A DNA stretch of 10,247 bases from Hyphomonas sp. UBA5111 (GTDB lineage: Bacteria; Pseudomonadota; Alphaproteobacteria; Caulobacterales; Hyphomonadaceae). The notes under the pieces were generated by a model. The model searched no databases. It was not told where the DNA came from and worked only from the letters and a program-made list of their open reading frames with translations. The position numbers and the translations under genes are program-made. The DNA is taken from contig DHZF01000024.1 in NCBI GenBank assembly GCA_002414505.1, positions 36,954 to 47,200 on the forward strand. The letters run 5' to 3'. Of the stretch, positions 1-8,228 are shown piece after piece (the first letter of the stretch is position 1; each line of letters opens with the position of its first letter).

Positions 1-1349
1 TCCTTGGAGAAGAAGCCAGCGAAACCGATCTGGGTGTGTGGAATACCGAGGCCGATAATGGCAATCGTCCCGATCATCATGGCCGCATAGGTCAGCGGCA
101 TGAATTTGGCGAGCCCGCCCATGCGGCGCATGTCCTGCTCGTGATGCATGCCGTGAATGACGGAGCCAGCGCCGAGGAACAGGAGCGCTTTGAAAAAGGC
201 GTGCGTGAAGAGGTGGAACATGGCCGCCTCATAGGCGCCGACACCTGCCACGAAGAACATATAGCCCAGCTGGGAACAGGTCGAATACGCAATTACGCGC
301 TTGATGTCGTTCTGCGCCATACCGACGGTCGCCGCATAGAGCGCCGTCACCGCGCCAACGATGGTGATCATGCCGGCGGCGTAGAAGGTGTACTCATAGA
401 TCGGCGACAGGAGGCAGACGAGATAGACGCCTGCGGTCACCATGGTTGCAGCGTGGATCAGGGCCGACACAGGCGTTGGACCTTCCATCGCGTCTGGCAG
501 CCAGACATGCAGGAAGAATTGGGCCGACTTGCCCATCGCACCGATGAAGAGCAGCACGCCGATCACTTCAAGCGCATTCAGATTCCAGTACAGGAACGGA
601 ATCACCAGGTCGCGGACCGGCGACGCTTCCGTGAAGCCTACAGGCACAACGGCCACATTGTTACGGATGGCGTCCAGCACCGGACCGAACTCAACTGAAC
701 GAAACACAAAGAAGACGGCCATGATGCCGAGTGCAAGACCGAAATCGCCCACACGGTTGGTAACGAAGGCCTTGATGGAGGCGTCGTTCGGCGCCTTGTT
801 CTGGTACCAGAACCCGATCAGCAAATAAGAGGCAAGCCCCACGCCTTCCCAGCCGAAGAAGAGCTGGATGAAATTGTCCGCCGTGACCAGCATGAGCATC
901 ATGAAGGTGAAGAGTGACAGATAGCTGAAGAACCGCGCCTTGTGCGGGTCTTCGCTCATATACCCCCAGGAATATAGGTGAACGAGGCCGGACACACCGG
1001 TGATCACGGCCATCATGACAATCGACAGCGTGTCGACACGGATTGCCCAATTGGCCTGGAATTCGCCAACGCTGATCCAGGGCATCAGCGTAATGATGTG
1101 CTGCTTGAGGTCGACGCCGGTGGTCGCTGCGACCAGGCTGGCATGGTGCTCTTCAGCGCCCGCATGCCCGCCCAAGCCGGCAACATAGGCAAACAGCTGG
1201 ATAAGAGACAATGCGCCAGCCGACAGGACCACAGCGGTCGTCAGGCTCATGACCAGCTTGTCCCCGATCTGCTTGTGCAGCAGGCCGCTCAGCGCCACGA
1301 GACCTGGCGCCAGGACGATGTAGAGGATCAGGATATCAGGAAGCATCAT
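1..1349 (-). CDS. nuoL: NADH-quinone oxidoreductase subunit L (NuoL), N-terminal part
   Basis: Partial: the frame stays open from the tandem Met codons at 1349-1344 to the left edge (449 codons), so about two thirds of the protein is visible. I translated it codon by codon and found no stop or frameshift. NuoL (ND5, NQO12) is the distal antiporter-like proton-pumping subunit. Seen are Glu168 in [14 protein letters not shown], Lys274 in [20 protein letters not shown], His299 in ALIHAATMV, and His379, His383 and Lys387 in [14 protein letters not shown]. They match E. coli Glu144, Lys229, His254, His334, His338 and Lys342, with a constant offset of 45 from Lys274 onward. The visible part ends in GFAGFFSK, near the broken helix of the second half-channel. 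A His/Glu-rich periplasmic loop ([10 protein letters not shown], 60-69) is longer than in E. coli. Confidence 0.98.
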   Translation of the reverse strand, partial: MMLPDILILYIVLAPGLVALSGLLHKQIGDKLVMSLTTAVVLSAGALSLIQLFAYVAGLGGHAGAEEHHASLVAATTGVDLKQHIITLMPWISVGEFQANWAIRVDTLSIVMMAVITGVSGLVHLYSWGYMSEDPHKARFFSYLSLFTFMMLMLVTADNFIQLFFGWEGVGLASYLLIGFWYQNKAPNDASIKAFVTNRVGDFGLALGIMAVFFVFRSVEFGPVLDAIRNNVAVVPVGFTEASPVRDLVIPFLYWNLNALEVIGVLLFIGAMGKSAQFFLHVWLPDAMEGPTPVSALIHAATMVTAGVYLVCLLSPIYEYTFYAAGMITIVGAVTALYAATVGMAQNDIKRVIAYSTCSQLGYMFFVAGVGAYEAAMFHLFTHAFFKALLFLGAGSVIHGMHHEQDMRRMGGLAKFMPLTYAAMMIGTIAIIGLGIPHTQIGFAGFFSK

Positions 1350-1350
1350 C

Positions 1351-1659
1351 CTACCCCTTCATCAGGTCGACATTCTCAACCGAGATGTCGCCGCGGTTGC
1401 GGAAGTAGACAACGAGAATGGCGAGACCAACGGCAGCTTCGGCCGCGGCAACCGTGAGGACCAGCATCGCGAAGACCTGACCGGCAATCGTACCGCTGAA
1501 CACGGAGAACGCGATCAGATTGAGGTTCACCGAGAGCAGGATCAGTTCGATCGCCATCAGGATGACGATGATGTTCTTGCGGTTCACGAAGATACCCACG
1601 ACCCCGATTGTAAACAGGGCCGCCGAGACGGCGAGAAAATGGGAAAGCCCAAGGTCCAT
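1351..1659 (-). CDS. nuoK: NADH-quinone oxidoreductase subunit K (NuoK), membrane
   Basis: NuoK (ND4L, NQO11) is a three-helix membrane subunit in the proton path next to NuoJ. It has 102 residues, the standard length. The two membrane glutamates essential in E. coli (Glu36 and Glu72) correspond to Glu38, in [17 protein letters not shown], and Glu74, in [13 protein letters not shown]. The hydrophobic segments are about 4-24, 30-50 and 62-85. AGGGGA lies 8 bases before the ATG, within the last codons of nuoJ. The TAG stop is one base from the first nuoL Met codon, so nuoK and nuoL are almost certainly co-translated. Confidence 0.99.
   Translation of the reverse strand: MDLGLSHFLAVSAALFTIGVVGIFVNRKNIIVILMAIELILLSVNLNLIAFSVFSGTIAGQVFAMLVLTVAAAEAAVGLAILVVYFRNRGDISVENVDLMKG
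1354..1360 (-). promoter_or_regulatory. Ribosome-binding site of nuoL
   Basis: GAAGGGG on the minus strand, within the last codons of nuoK, lies 4 bases before the first Met codon of nuoL and 7 before the second. The spacing favours the second ATG (1344-1346). Confidence 0.6.
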
Positions 1660-1662
1660 GTC

Positions 1663-2256
1663 TTAGATCCCCTGCCCCGGAGTGGGGTCTTTCAGTTCGT
1701 AAGCATCGCTGCGACGGCGCGACGTTTGTTTGGCAATGTTCTGACGCTTGGTTTCCGGACGGTGGCGCAGCGTCAGCACGATGGCACCGACCATGGCCAC
1801 GAGCAGGATGACGCCGGCCATCTGGAACAGCAGCAGGTATTGGGTGTACATCACCTGGCCGATGGCCTCGGCATTGGTGTCGGCGCCCGGTGATGCGTCG
1901 AAATTGCTGGCGAGGTCGGCGGTACCGATCACAGAGGCCAACACGATTTCGGCAGCGAAGATAATTCCCACGAGCACGGCAAACGGCCAGTATCTCAGCG
2001 TACCGCGTTTAAGTTCCACGAAGTCGACATCGAGCATCATCACGACAAACAGGAACAGCACCGCGACGGCGCCGACATACACGACAACCAGAAGCATCGC
2101 CAGGAACTCGGCGCCGATCAGCACGAGCAGGCCGGCCGACGAGAAGAATGCAAGGATAAGCCACAACACCGAATGGACGGGGTTGCGCGCCATGATCACG
2201 GCCAGTGCCGAGACGAGCACGACGGCCGCGATCAGATAGAAAGCGAAGACTGCCAC
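1663..2256 (-). CDS. nuoJ: NADH-quinone oxidoreductase subunit J (NuoJ), membrane
   Basis: NuoJ (ND6, NQO10) is a five-helix membrane subunit between NuoH and NuoK that takes part in coupling quinone reduction to proton pumping. It has 197 residues with hydrophobic segments at about 4-22, 29-47, 52-75, 89-108 and 142-162. The third has the conserved sequence VVVYVGAVAVLFLFVVMML, which includes Tyr60 and is the helix with the pi-bulge in known structures. A charged cytoplasmic tail (RHRPETKRQ onward) follows. The start is GTG at 2254-2256; an in-frame TAG at 2260-2262 excludes any longer version. It is the only gene in the cluster not directly abutting its upstream neighbour. The TAA stop lies 3 bases before nuoK. 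Confidence 0.98.
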   Translation of the reverse strand: MAVFAFYLIAAVVLVSALAVIMARNPVHSVLWLILAFFSSAGLLVLIGAEFLAMLLVVVYVGAVAVLFLFVVMMLDVDFVELKRGTLRYWPFAVLVGIIFAAEIVLASVIGTADLASNFDASPGADTNAEAIGQVMYTQYLLLFQMAGVILLVAMVGAIVLTLRHRPETKRQNIAKQTSRRRSDAYELKDPTPGQGI

Positions 2257-2317
2257 AGCCTACAAGGCCCCCTTCTTGGCAGGGCTTGGTGCCCCACGAG
2301 TTGATGATCCCAGCGCC
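2257..2317. other. Longest intergenic gap in the operon (nuoI-nuoJ), possible hairpin
   Basis: These 61 bases contain no ATG on the minus strand and no recognisable gene or promoter. On the plus strand, CAAG-g-CCC at 2263-2270 can pair with GGGCTTG at 2282-2288: a 7-bp stem with one bulge and an 11-base loop. A smaller alternative is AAGG/CCTT at 2264-2274. In the transcript this structure would cover the AAGGGGG ribosome-binding match of nuoJ. There is no U-run, so it does not resemble an intrinsic terminator. Confidence 0.35.
2268..2274 (-). promoter_or_regulatory. Putative ribosome-binding site of nuoJ
   Basis: AAGGGGG on the minus strand lies 11 bases before the GTG start at 2254-2256. 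The spacing is longer than ideal, and the bases could be held in the local hairpin of the nuoI-nuoJ gap. No other initiation site is available, because an in-frame TAG lies two codons upstream of the GTG. Confidence 0.5.
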
Positions 2318-2803
2318 CTAACGGTAAGGCGCGTCGAGTTCCAGATTCTTGGCGATCAGTCGTTCCCAACGATCTCCGTTCGCGAGCAGGCGATCCTTGT
2401 CGTAGAAAAGCTCCTCGCGCGTTTCGGTCGCGAATTCGAAGTTTGGCCCCTCGACAATGGCATCCACGGGGCAGGCTTCCTGACAGAAGCCACAATAAAT
2501 GCACTTCACCATGTCGATGTCATACCGCGTCGTCCGCCGCGCGCCGTCTGCACGCGGCTCGGCCTCGATCGTGATGGCCTGCGCAGGACAGATCGCCTCG
2601 CACAGTTTGCAAGCGATGCAACGCTCTTCGCCGCTCGGATAGCGACGCAGCGCGTGCTCTCCCCGAAAACGCGGCGACAGCGGGTTTTTCTCGAAGGGGT
2701 AGTTCACGGTCGCCTTGCGTCTGAACACTTCCTTTGTCGCAACAACGAGTGCGCCAAGAAAATCGGTCAGGAGCGCGCCACGGATGGTTTGAGCCAGACT
2801 CAT
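2318..2803 (-). CDS. nuoI: NADH-quinone oxidoreductase subunit I (NuoI), 8Fe ferredoxin
   Basis: NuoI (TYKY, NQO9) carries the two [4Fe-4S] clusters N6a and N6b, which pass electrons from NuoG to N2 in NuoB. It has 161 residues. Two CxxCxxCxxxCP motifs are seen: Cys62, 65, 68, 72 in [12 protein letters not shown] and Cys101, 104, 107, 111 in [12 protein letters not shown]. The amphipathic N-terminus ([12 protein letters not shown]) and the block [16 protein letters not shown] (33-48) are typical. The frame is open 26 codons further upstream, to 2881, but that stretch is antisense-like coding within nuoH. The ATG at 2801-2803 is chosen because it overlaps the nuoH stop, has GGGAG 7 bases upstream and gives the family's normal N-terminus. 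The stop TAG is followed by the operon's longest gap, 61 bases. Confidence 0.99.
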   Translation of the reverse strand: MSLAQTIRGALLTDFLGALVVATKEVFRRKATVNYPFEKNPLSPRFRGEHALRRYPSGEERCIACKLCEAICPAQAITIEAEPRADGARRTTRYDIDMVKCIYCGFCQEACPVDAIVEGPNFEFATETREELFYDKDRLLANGDRWERLIAKNLELDAPYR

Positions 2804-3891
2804 GACTGCACTCCCAAGTAAACGACGTAACCGGACACGATGAGCACGGCCACAAGCGAGGTCGGCAGGAAGATCTTCCACCCCAAGCGCATCAACTGGT
2901 CATAGCGGTAACGCGGCACGATTGCCTTCACCATGGCGAACATGATGAAGAGGAACAGGATCTTGAACATGAACCAGAAAAGGCCCGCGAACGCATTCAC
3001 GAACGGGTGATCGCGCACGAACTCCTCGCCCAGTGCGAACGGGCCATGCCAGCCGCCGAGGAACAGGATCGTCATCAGCGCACACATCAGGACGATGTTG
3101 AGGTACTCGCCCAGCATGAACAGCAGGTAGGGCGTCGAGCCGTATTCGACCTGATAACCCGCCACGAGTTCGGACTCCGCTTCTGGCAGATCGAACGGAG
3201 GACGGTTCGTTTCAGCGAGCGCCGAGACGAAAAAGATGATGAACATGGGAAACATGACCACGATCAACGGGAAATGCTGGAAGCTGAAGGCATGCCATGT
3301 CCAGATACCGCCTTCCTGCGCGTTCACAATGTCGGTCAGGTTCATCGAGCCGACCAGCAGGATCACCGTAACGATCACGAAGCCGATGGAAACCTCATAG
3401 GAGACCATCTGGGCCGCCGAGCGCAACGCGCCAAGGAACGGGTATTTCGAGTTCGATGCCCAGCCGCCCATGATAATGCCATAGACACCGAGGGAGCTGA
3501 TCGCGAAGAGATAAAGGACGCCGACATTCAGGTTCGAGATCACCCAACTGGTGCCGCTTGCTGTGCCTGGCGCCACCGGAATGGCCGCCCAGGCAGCAAA
3601 GGCCAGCGTACACGTCAGGATCGGTGCGATCAGAAAGACCGTCTTGTTGGCACCTGCCGGAATCACGATTTCCTTCAGGAGGAATTTTCCGAAATCGGCA
3701 AACGACTGCATCAGACCGAAAGGACCAACCACGTTCGGTCCCTTGCGCATCATCACACCAGCCCAGACCTTGCGGTCCAGCAGCAGCAGGAATGCGATCG
3801 ACAGCAACAGGACAAGGGTGAACAGAGCGATCTGCCCGAGGACCAGTAATGGACCCCAAAGTTGCCCGAGAGACTCGACATAGTTGCTCAT
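2800..3891 (-). CDS. nuoH: NADH-quinone oxidoreductase subunit H (NuoH), membrane
   Basis: NuoH (ND1, NQO8) anchors the peripheral arm in the membrane and lines the quinone entry channel and the first part of the proton path. It has 363 residues and about eight hydrophobic segments, starting near residues 15-38. Family blocks seen are [11 protein letters not shown] (49-59), [10 protein letters not shown] (157-166), the acidic loop [20 protein letters not shown] (226-245), and [10 protein letters not shown] (325-334). The conserved Glu and Asp residues of the loop are intact. The start ATG lies 10 bases after the nuoG stop. Its upstream region reads TAGGGCGGGCGCC, a weak ribosome-binding match, with GGAG further back at 3905-3908, so coupling to nuoG is likely. 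Its TGA overlaps the nuoI start as ATGA. Confidence 0.99.
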   Translation of the reverse strand: MSNYVESLGQLWGPLLVLGQIALFTLVLLLSIAFLLLLDRKVWAGVMMRKGPNVVGPFGLMQSFADFGKFLLKEIVIPAGANKTVFLIAPILTCTLAFAAWAAIPVAPGTASGTSWVISNLNVGVLYLFAISSLGVYGIIMGGWASNSKYPFLGALRSAAQMVSYEVSIGFVIVTVILLVGSMNLTDIVNAQEGGIWTWHAFSFQHFPLIVVMFPMFIIFFVSALAETNRPPFDLPEAESELVAGYQVEYGSTPYLLFMLGEYLNIVLMCALMTILFLGGWHGPFALGEEFVRDHPFVNAFAGLFWFMFKILFLFIMFAMVKAIVPRYRYDQLMRLGWKIFLPTSLVAVLIVSGYVVYLGVQS

Positions 3892-3901
3892 GGCGCCCGC
3901 C

Positions 3902-6004
3902 CTACTCCGCTGCCACCGGAGTGTCCAGCGCTGAGGCCAGCGCAGAACATTCGGCCATCGTCTTGGACGCCCGTGCGATCGGGTTCGTCATATAGAAATC
4001 GTCAAACACCGGACGGAATGTCGCGGTGGTAAGGTCTTTGGAGACCCCTGTCATGGGAGTCTTGAGAGCATCAACGCCCATCACGCCCGGCGCAAAACCA
4101 AGCCCGGAGAATACGGTGGCGTCGCCTTCCGGACCGCGCAGGTCGGCGCGCAGAGCATCTGCTGTGTCATAGGGCAGTTTCTTGCCCATCACATCCGACA
4201 GGGCTCGGAAGATGGCCCAGCCTTCACGGGCCTCGCCCTTTGGCTGCACGGCTCGGCTCGTCATCTGGACGCGGCCTTCCGTGTTGACGTACGTGGCCGA
4301 CATTTCGGTATAGGCAGCACTCGGCAAGATGATGTCCGCGCGCGATGCACCGGCGTCTCCGTGAGACCCCACATAGATGACTTTCGCGGCGCCAATGCCG
4401 GAGAGATCCACCTCGTCTGCGCCCAGCAGAACGACCGTTTCCATCTGGCCTGACAGGATGTCTGCCGTGGCAGCGCCCTGCTCGCCGGGCACGAAGCCCA
4501 CGTCCAGTGCGCCGACGCGCCCTGCCGCACTGTGCAGGACGCCAAAGCCGGCCCAACCATCCGTGACGGCGCCGATCTCGTTGGCGATGTCCAGCGCGTT
4601 TGCGAGCACGGCGGCGCCGTCTTCTCCGCAAAGAGCGCCTTCGCCGACAACGATCATCGGGCGCTTTGCATCGGAAAGAACCTTGCCAAAGTCGGACTTG
4701 CGGATATCGGCCAGCGCCGAAGCGCCTTCGCCGAGCCATGTATGATCATAGGTAAGGTCTGCAGCTTCACCGATACGGCCAACTTTGAGGTCAGCCCAGA
4801 GCCAGGCCTTTCGGATCCGGGCGTTCCAGACTGCCGCTTCCATACGCGGATTGGTGCCGATCAGCAGAAGCGCATCAGCATCTTCCACACCGGCCAATGC
4901 ACCATTCAGGATGTAGCGCTCGCGCACGCCGTCAGTGCCATATTGCGCACCAGCCGGGCGACAATCGGTGTTCTGCACGCCGAGGCTGCGGAACAGGTCA
5001 AGCGCGGCCTTGGCCTGCTCAACCTCAATCAGATCTCCAGCCACAACACCGATCTTCTCAGCGGGTGCGGACAGGGCCTCCCTCACGGCCACAAAGGCTT
5101 CGCCCCAAGTCGCCGGGCGGAGTTTGCCATTCACGCGAATGTAGGGCTTGTCGAGGCGCTGCCGGGCAAGGCCATCCCAGATGAAGCGGGATTTGTCCGA
5201 CAACCACTCTTCATTGATGCCTTCGCTGACTTCCGGAAGAATGCGCATCACGCCATCCCCCTTGGCATCGACGCGAATGGCGGCGCCCATGGCGTCCATC
5301 ACATCAATGGAGGATGTCTTGCGCAGCTCCCACGGGCGCGCATTGAAGGCGTAAGGCTTGGACGTCAGCGCCCCGACCGGGCACAGATCAATCACATTGC
5401 CGGAAAGCTCCGAAGTCAGGCTCTTTTCGAGGTAAGTCGTGATCTCGGCGTTTTCCCCGCGGGAGATCATGCCAAGCTCTTCCACACCGGCAACTTCAGC
5501 CGCGAAGCGCACACAGCGGGTACACTGGATGCAGCGGTTCATGATCGTCTTGACCAGCGGCCCCATATACTTGTCTTCGACGGCACGCTTGTTCTCGTCA
5601 AAACGGCTGCCGGCGCGGCCATAAGCCATCGCCTGATCCTGCAGGTCGCACTCGCCGCCCTGATCGCAGATCGGGCAATCCAGTGGGTGGTTGATGAGCA
5701 GGAATTCCATCACCCCATTGCGGGCTTTCTCCACATACGCACCCTTGGTGCGGATATTTGGAGCGGAGCCATCGCGGTTCGGGCGCATGTCGCCGACGGT
5801 TTGTGCGCACGACGCGATCGGCTTCGGTGCGCCCTCCCATTCAACGAGGCACATGCGGCAATTGCCGGCCACCGACAGGCGCTCATGATAGCAGAAGCGC
5901 GGAATCTCAGCGCCCGCCTCTTCGCACGCCTGCATAAGCGTATAGTGGCGCGGCACTTCGATGTCCTGGCCATCGACGTTCAGTTTGAAAAGATCGTCGG
6001 ACAT
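3902..6004 (-). CDS. nuoG: NADH-quinone oxidoreductase subunit G (NuoG)
   Basis: NuoG (75-kDa subunit, NQO3) is the largest peripheral subunit and relays electrons from N3 towards NuoI. It has 700 residues, normal for alphaproteobacteria. A ferredoxin-like N-terminus holds [2Fe-2S] N1b (Cys38, Cys49, Cys52, Cys66). The HxxxCxxCxxxxxC motif at His106, Cys110, Cys113 and Cys119 binds N5. Cys158, Cys161, Cys164 and Cys208 bind N4. No further Cys motif follows in residues 209-330, so the off-pathway cluster N7 of E. coli and Thermus is absent, as in mitochondria. The rest (about 240-690) is the molybdopterin-oxidoreductase-like domain, which in this family has lost its cofactor. The GGAG 8 bases before the ATG lies within the last codons of nuoF. 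The gene ends VAAE-TAG, 10 bases before nuoH. Confidence 0.99.
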   Translation of the reverse strand: MSDDLFKLNVDGQDIEVPRHYTLMQACEEAGAEIPRFCYHERLSVAGNCRMCLVEWEGAPKPIASCAQTVGDMRPNRDGSAPNIRTKGAYVEKARNGVMEFLLINHPLDCPICDQGGECDLQDQAMAYGRAGSRFDENKRAVEDKYMGPLVKTIMNRCIQCTRCVRFAAEVAGVEELGMISRGENAEITTYLEKSLTSELSGNVIDLCPVGALTSKPYAFNARPWELRKTSSIDVMDAMGAAIRVDAKGDGVMRILPEVSEGINEEWLSDKSRFIWDGLARQRLDKPYIRVNGKLRPATWGEAFVAVREALSAPAEKIGVVAGDLIEVEQAKAALDLFRSLGVQNTDCRPAGAQYGTDGVRERYILNGALAGVEDADALLLIGTNPRMEAAVWNARIRKAWLWADLKVGRIGEAADLTYDHTWLGEGASALADIRKSDFGKVLSDAKRPMIVVGEGALCGEDGAAVLANALDIANEIGAVTDGWAGFGVLHSAAGRVGALDVGFVPGEQGAATADILSGQMETVVLLGADEVDLSGIGAAKVIYVGSHGDAGASRADIILPSAAYTEMSATYVNTEGRVQMTSRAVQPKGEAREGWAIFRALSDVMGKKLPYDTADALRADLRGPEGDATVFSGLGFAPGVMGVDALKTPMTGVSKDLTTATFRPVFDDFYMTNPIARASKTMAECSALASALDTPVAAE

Positions 6005-6009
6005 ACTCT

Positions 6010-7314
6010 CTACTCCGCTGCCACGACTGCGCCCTGCACCATGGCGCGTGGCAGCCTGTACTGGTTGATGCGATCTTCGATCTCATGACGGAAATGACGG
6101 ATCAGGCCCTGGATCGGCCACGCAGCCGCATCGCCGAGCGCGCAGATCGTGTGGCCTTCGACCTGCTTGGTGACATCCAGCAGCGTCTCGATTTCATCGT
6201 GCTCGGCTTCGCCTGTGACCATGCGTTCCATGACGCGCCACATCCAGCCCGTACCTTCACGGCATGGCGTACACTGCCCACAGCTTTCATGCTTGTAGAA
6301 GTAAGCGAGCCGGGCGATTGCCTTGATCAGGTCGGTGTCCTTGTCCATCACAATGACGGCCGCCGTACCAAGCCCTGATTTCAGGTCCCGCAGCGTGTCG
6401 AAATCCATGTAGGCGTCCATGATCTGCTCAGCCGGCACCATCGGCACAGAAGACCCGCCCGGGATCACCGCTTTCAGATTATCCCAGCCGCCGCGGATAC
6501 CACCGCAATGCGTATCGATCAGGTCACGGAAGGTGATCGACATCTCTTCTTCGACATTGCACGGCTTGTTCACATGGCCGGAGATACAGAACAACTTCGT
6601 GCCTGCATTGTTCGGACGCCCAAAGCCGGCAAACCATTCGGCGCCGCGACGCAGGATGGTCGGCGCGACTGCGATGGACTCGACATTGTTCACCGTCGTC
6701 GGGCAACCATAGAGGCCCGCATTGGCCGGGAATGGGGGCTTCAGGCGCGGCTGGCCTTTCTTGCCTTCCAGACTTTCCAACAGGGCCGTCTCTTCCCCGC
6801 AGATATAGGCGCCGGCGCCATGATGGACGTAGAGATCGAAATCCCAGCCATTCACATTGTCCTTGCCGATCAGCTTGGCCTCGTAAGCCTCTTTGACGGC
6901 CTTCTCGAGCGCGTGGCGCTCATTAATATATTCGCCGCGCAGATAGACATAGCATTTGTGAGCGCGCATTGCGCGGCTAGCCACCATGCAGCCTTCGATC
7001 AGCAGGTGCGGATCATGGCGCATGATCTCGCGGTCCTTACAGGTGCCGGGCTCGGATTCGTCAGCATTGACGACGAGATAGTGCGGACGATCCCGCACTT
7101 CCTTCGGCATGAAGGTCCATTTCAGGCCTGTGGGGAAGCCAGCGCCACCCCGGCCGCGCAGACCTGACGCCTTGATCTGATCACAGATCCAGTCCGGCCC
7201 CTGATCCAGCATCTCTTTGGTGAGATGCCACGCGCCGCGTTTCTTCGCCGCTTCGAGGTCGGGAGAATGCAAACCATAGAGGTTTGTGAAGATGCGATCC
7301 TTGTCCTGCAACAT
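6010..7314 (-). CDS. nuoF: NADH-quinone oxidoreductase subunit F (NuoF), NADH- and FMN-binding
   Basis: NuoF (51-kDa subunit, NQO1) oxidises NADH, takes the hydride on FMN and passes electrons to the [4Fe-4S] cluster N3. It has 434 residues, the usual length. [13 protein letters not shown] (residues 54-66) and the glycine-rich [19 protein letters not shown] (166-184) are the nucleotide-binding blocks. [14 protein letters not shown] (82-95) is also family-typical. The N3 ligands are Cys345, Cys348 and Cys351 in SCGQCTPC, plus Cys391 in [14 protein letters not shown] match at 7322-7326 lies 7 bases before the ATG. The protein ends VVAAE-TAG, and the last 15 bases match those of nuoG exactly. 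The stop lies 5 bases before the nuoG start. Identification is secure. Confidence 0.99.
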   Translation of the reverse strand: MLQDKDRIFTNLYGLHSPDLEAAKKRGAWHLTKEMLDQGPDWICDQIKASGLRGRGGAGFPTGLKWTFMPKEVRDRPHYLVVNADESEPGTCKDREIMRHDPHLLIEGCMVASRAMRAHKCYVYLRGEYINERHALEKAVKEAYEAKLIGKDNVNGWDFDLYVHHGAGAYICGEETALLESLEGKKGQPRLKPPFPANAGLYGCPTTVNNVESIAVAPTILRRGAEWFAGFGRPNNAGTKLFCISGHVNKPCNVEEEMSITFRDLIDTHCGGIRGGWDNLKAVIPGGSSVPMVPAEQIMDAYMDFDTLRDLKSGLGTAAVIVMDKDTDLIKAIARLAYFYKHESCGQCTPCREGTGWMWRVMERMVTGEAEHDEIETLLDVTKQVEGHTICALGDAAAWPIQGLIRHFRHEIEDRINQYRLPRAMVQGAVVAAE

Positions 7315-7317
7315 GGC

Positions 7318-8145
7318 CTAGTCCTCATCATCCGTGCTGGAGGCGCCCTGCCCCGAATCTTTTTCAGCCGACTCGGTCTTGGAAATCAGAGTCGTCTTGC
7401 CGGTATTTTCCTTTTGCGGAACTTCGCGCTGCGTATTGGTCGGCGCCGATTCGTCCGGCTTGCCCGCTGCGGTTGGTTCCGGCTCCGGCTCGGCTGATGG
7501 CAGGTTCGGCAAACTGCCAGACTTGTTGCGCGTGCCGTCGAACAGTTCAGGATCGGTCAGGATGGCCGTGCCACCCTCCGGTGCACTGTTGATCCGGTCG
7601 ACCTGCGGGCCAGGATGAGCTTCGACGCCATTCTTCAATTTATTCAGAATGGTGGAGAAAGAGTCCGGCGTCAGGTCTTCGAAATAATCGTCATTCACCT
7701 GCACCATCGGCGCATTTACGCACGCGCCGAGGCATTCGACCTCTTCCCAGGACAGGCGACCATCATCCGTGACGAACATCTGCTTGCCGATCTCGGTCCG
7801 GCAGACATCCTTGAGCTTCTCGGCGCCTCGCAGCTGGCACGGCGTCGTACCGCATAGCTGGATATGGTATTTTCCGACCGGCTGCAGGCGAAACATCGTA
7901 TAGAACGTCGCAACTTCGTAGACACGGATGTACGGCATCTCGAGGCGATCAGCGACTTCACGCATGGCAGGCTCGGACAGCCAGCCCTGATTATCCTTCT
8001 GTGCCAGCCACAGCATCGGGATCACCGCAGACCGCTGCTTGTCCGCAGGGTACTTGTCGCGCCAGAACGCAATCTTCTCTTCGGTCTCGGGCTTGAACGC
8101 GAATGTGTCGCCTCCAGCCTCCATGTCAAAACGGCGTAGTGCCAC
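7318..8145 (-). CDS. nuoE: NADH-quinone oxidoreductase subunit E (NuoE), with a C-terminal tail
   Basis: NuoE (24-kDa subunit, NQO2) is a thioredoxin-like ferredoxin that binds the [2Fe-2S] cluster N1a beside the FMN of NuoF. The four ligands are Cys98, Cys103, Cys138 and Cys142, in LCGTTPC and ECLGAC. The conserved domain covers about residues 14-180. From about residue 205 to 275 a Pro/Glu/Ser/Thr/Lys-rich stretch follows, with EPEPEP and a terminal DDED. It looks disordered and is longer than the typical subunit of about 160-240 residues; some alphaproteobacterial NuoE proteins are known to be extended. The GTG start (8143-8145) is chosen because AGAAGGGG lies 6 bases upstream. The first in-frame ATG (codon 8, 8122-8124) has no such site. 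The gene is coupled to the preceding microgene by TAGTG and ends 3 bases before nuoF. Confidence 0.97.
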   Translation of the reverse strand: MALRRFDMEAGGDTFAFKPETEEKIAFWRDKYPADKQRSAVIPMLWLAQKDNQGWLSEPAMREVADRLEMPYIRVYEVATFYTMFRLQPVGKYHIQLCGTTPCQLRGAEKLKDVCRTEIGKQMFVTDDGRLSWEEVECLGACVNAPMVQVNDDYFEDLTPDSFSTILNKLKNGVEAHPGPQVDRINSAPEGGTAILTDPELFDGTRNKSGSLPNLPSAEPEPEPTAAGKPDESAPTNTQREVPQKENTGKTTLISKTESAEKDSGQGASSTDDED

Positions 8146-8228
8146 TACTCGCCCCTTCTCGAAAAACAGCGACGGGCTTCATCCTTGCAAGGATGTTCGT
8201 CAAAAAAGCGTGTCTGCACAGTGCTCAT
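8145..8228 (-). CDS. 27-residue microprotein between nuoD and nuoE, function unknown
   Basis: A short frame fills the space between nuoD and nuoE exactly. Its ATG (8226-8228) overlaps the nuoD TGA as ATGA. Its TAG stop (8145-8147) shares one base with the GTG start of nuoE. A GGGGAA match at 8237-8242 lies 8 bases before the ATG. The 27-residue product begins [14 protein letters not shown] and ends CFSRRGE. It is highly charged (six Arg/Lys, five Asp/Glu), with His12, Cys14 and Cys21 (an HxC-x6-C pattern), and has no membrane segment or signal peptide. I do not recognise the family. Extra small reading frames are known in the nuo clusters of Paracoccus and Rhodobacter. Possible roles include a small assembly or accessory peptide, or simply a leader that carries ribosomes from nuoD to nuoE. 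The double coupling is seen directly; any function is guesswork. Confidence 0.6.
   Translation of the reverse strand: MSTVQTRFFDEHPCKDEARRCFSRRGE
8152..8159 (-). promoter_or_regulatory. Ribosome-binding site deciding the GTG start of nuoE
   Basis: AGAAGGGG on the minus strand lies 6 bases before the GTG at 8143-8145, inside the last codons of the 27-codon microgene. No comparable site precedes the in-frame ATG at 8122-8124. This supports the GTG start and suggests that translation of nuoE depends partly on ribosomes finishing the microgene. Confidence 0.65.

Noticed and set aside
36..698. 220-codon plus-strand open frame at the left edge
   Set aside because: It is antisense to nuoL, whose conserved Lys and His residues are encoded on the other strand there.
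691..1050. 119-codon minus-strand frame within nuoL
   Set aside because: It is in a different frame from the intact NuoL coding sequence covering the same bases, and its Arg/His-rich translation matches no family.
2263..2288. nuoI-nuoJ inverted repeat as an intrinsic terminator
   Set aside because: The stem is short and bulged, no U-run follows, and nuoJ-nuoL must be transcribed through it.
2318..2881. Longer nuoI version starting at 2881
   Set aside because: The extra 26 residues overlap nuoH and have no family similarity. The ATG at 2803 has a ribosome-binding site and the typical ATGA junction.
3007..3849. 280-codon plus-strand open frame opposite nuoH
   Set aside because: The charged, His/Gln/Arg-rich translation is what the complement of a membrane-protein gene gives. 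It has no start context or recognisable domain.
4532..6088. 518-codon plus-strand open frame opposite nuoG
   Set aside because: It lies antisense to an unmistakable nuoG with all its Fe-S ligands. The translation has no family features, and long antisense frames are expected from GC-rich codon bias.
7318..8124. Alternative nuoE start at the ATG of codon 8
   Set aside because: No ribosome-binding match precedes it, whereas AGAAGGGG sits 6 bases before the GTG at 8145 and the TAGTG junction supports coupling.
8146..8224. Space between nuoD and nuoE as a degraded NuoD C-terminus
   Set aside because: NuoD already ends with the conserved DIVFGEIDR, so nothing is missing from it.
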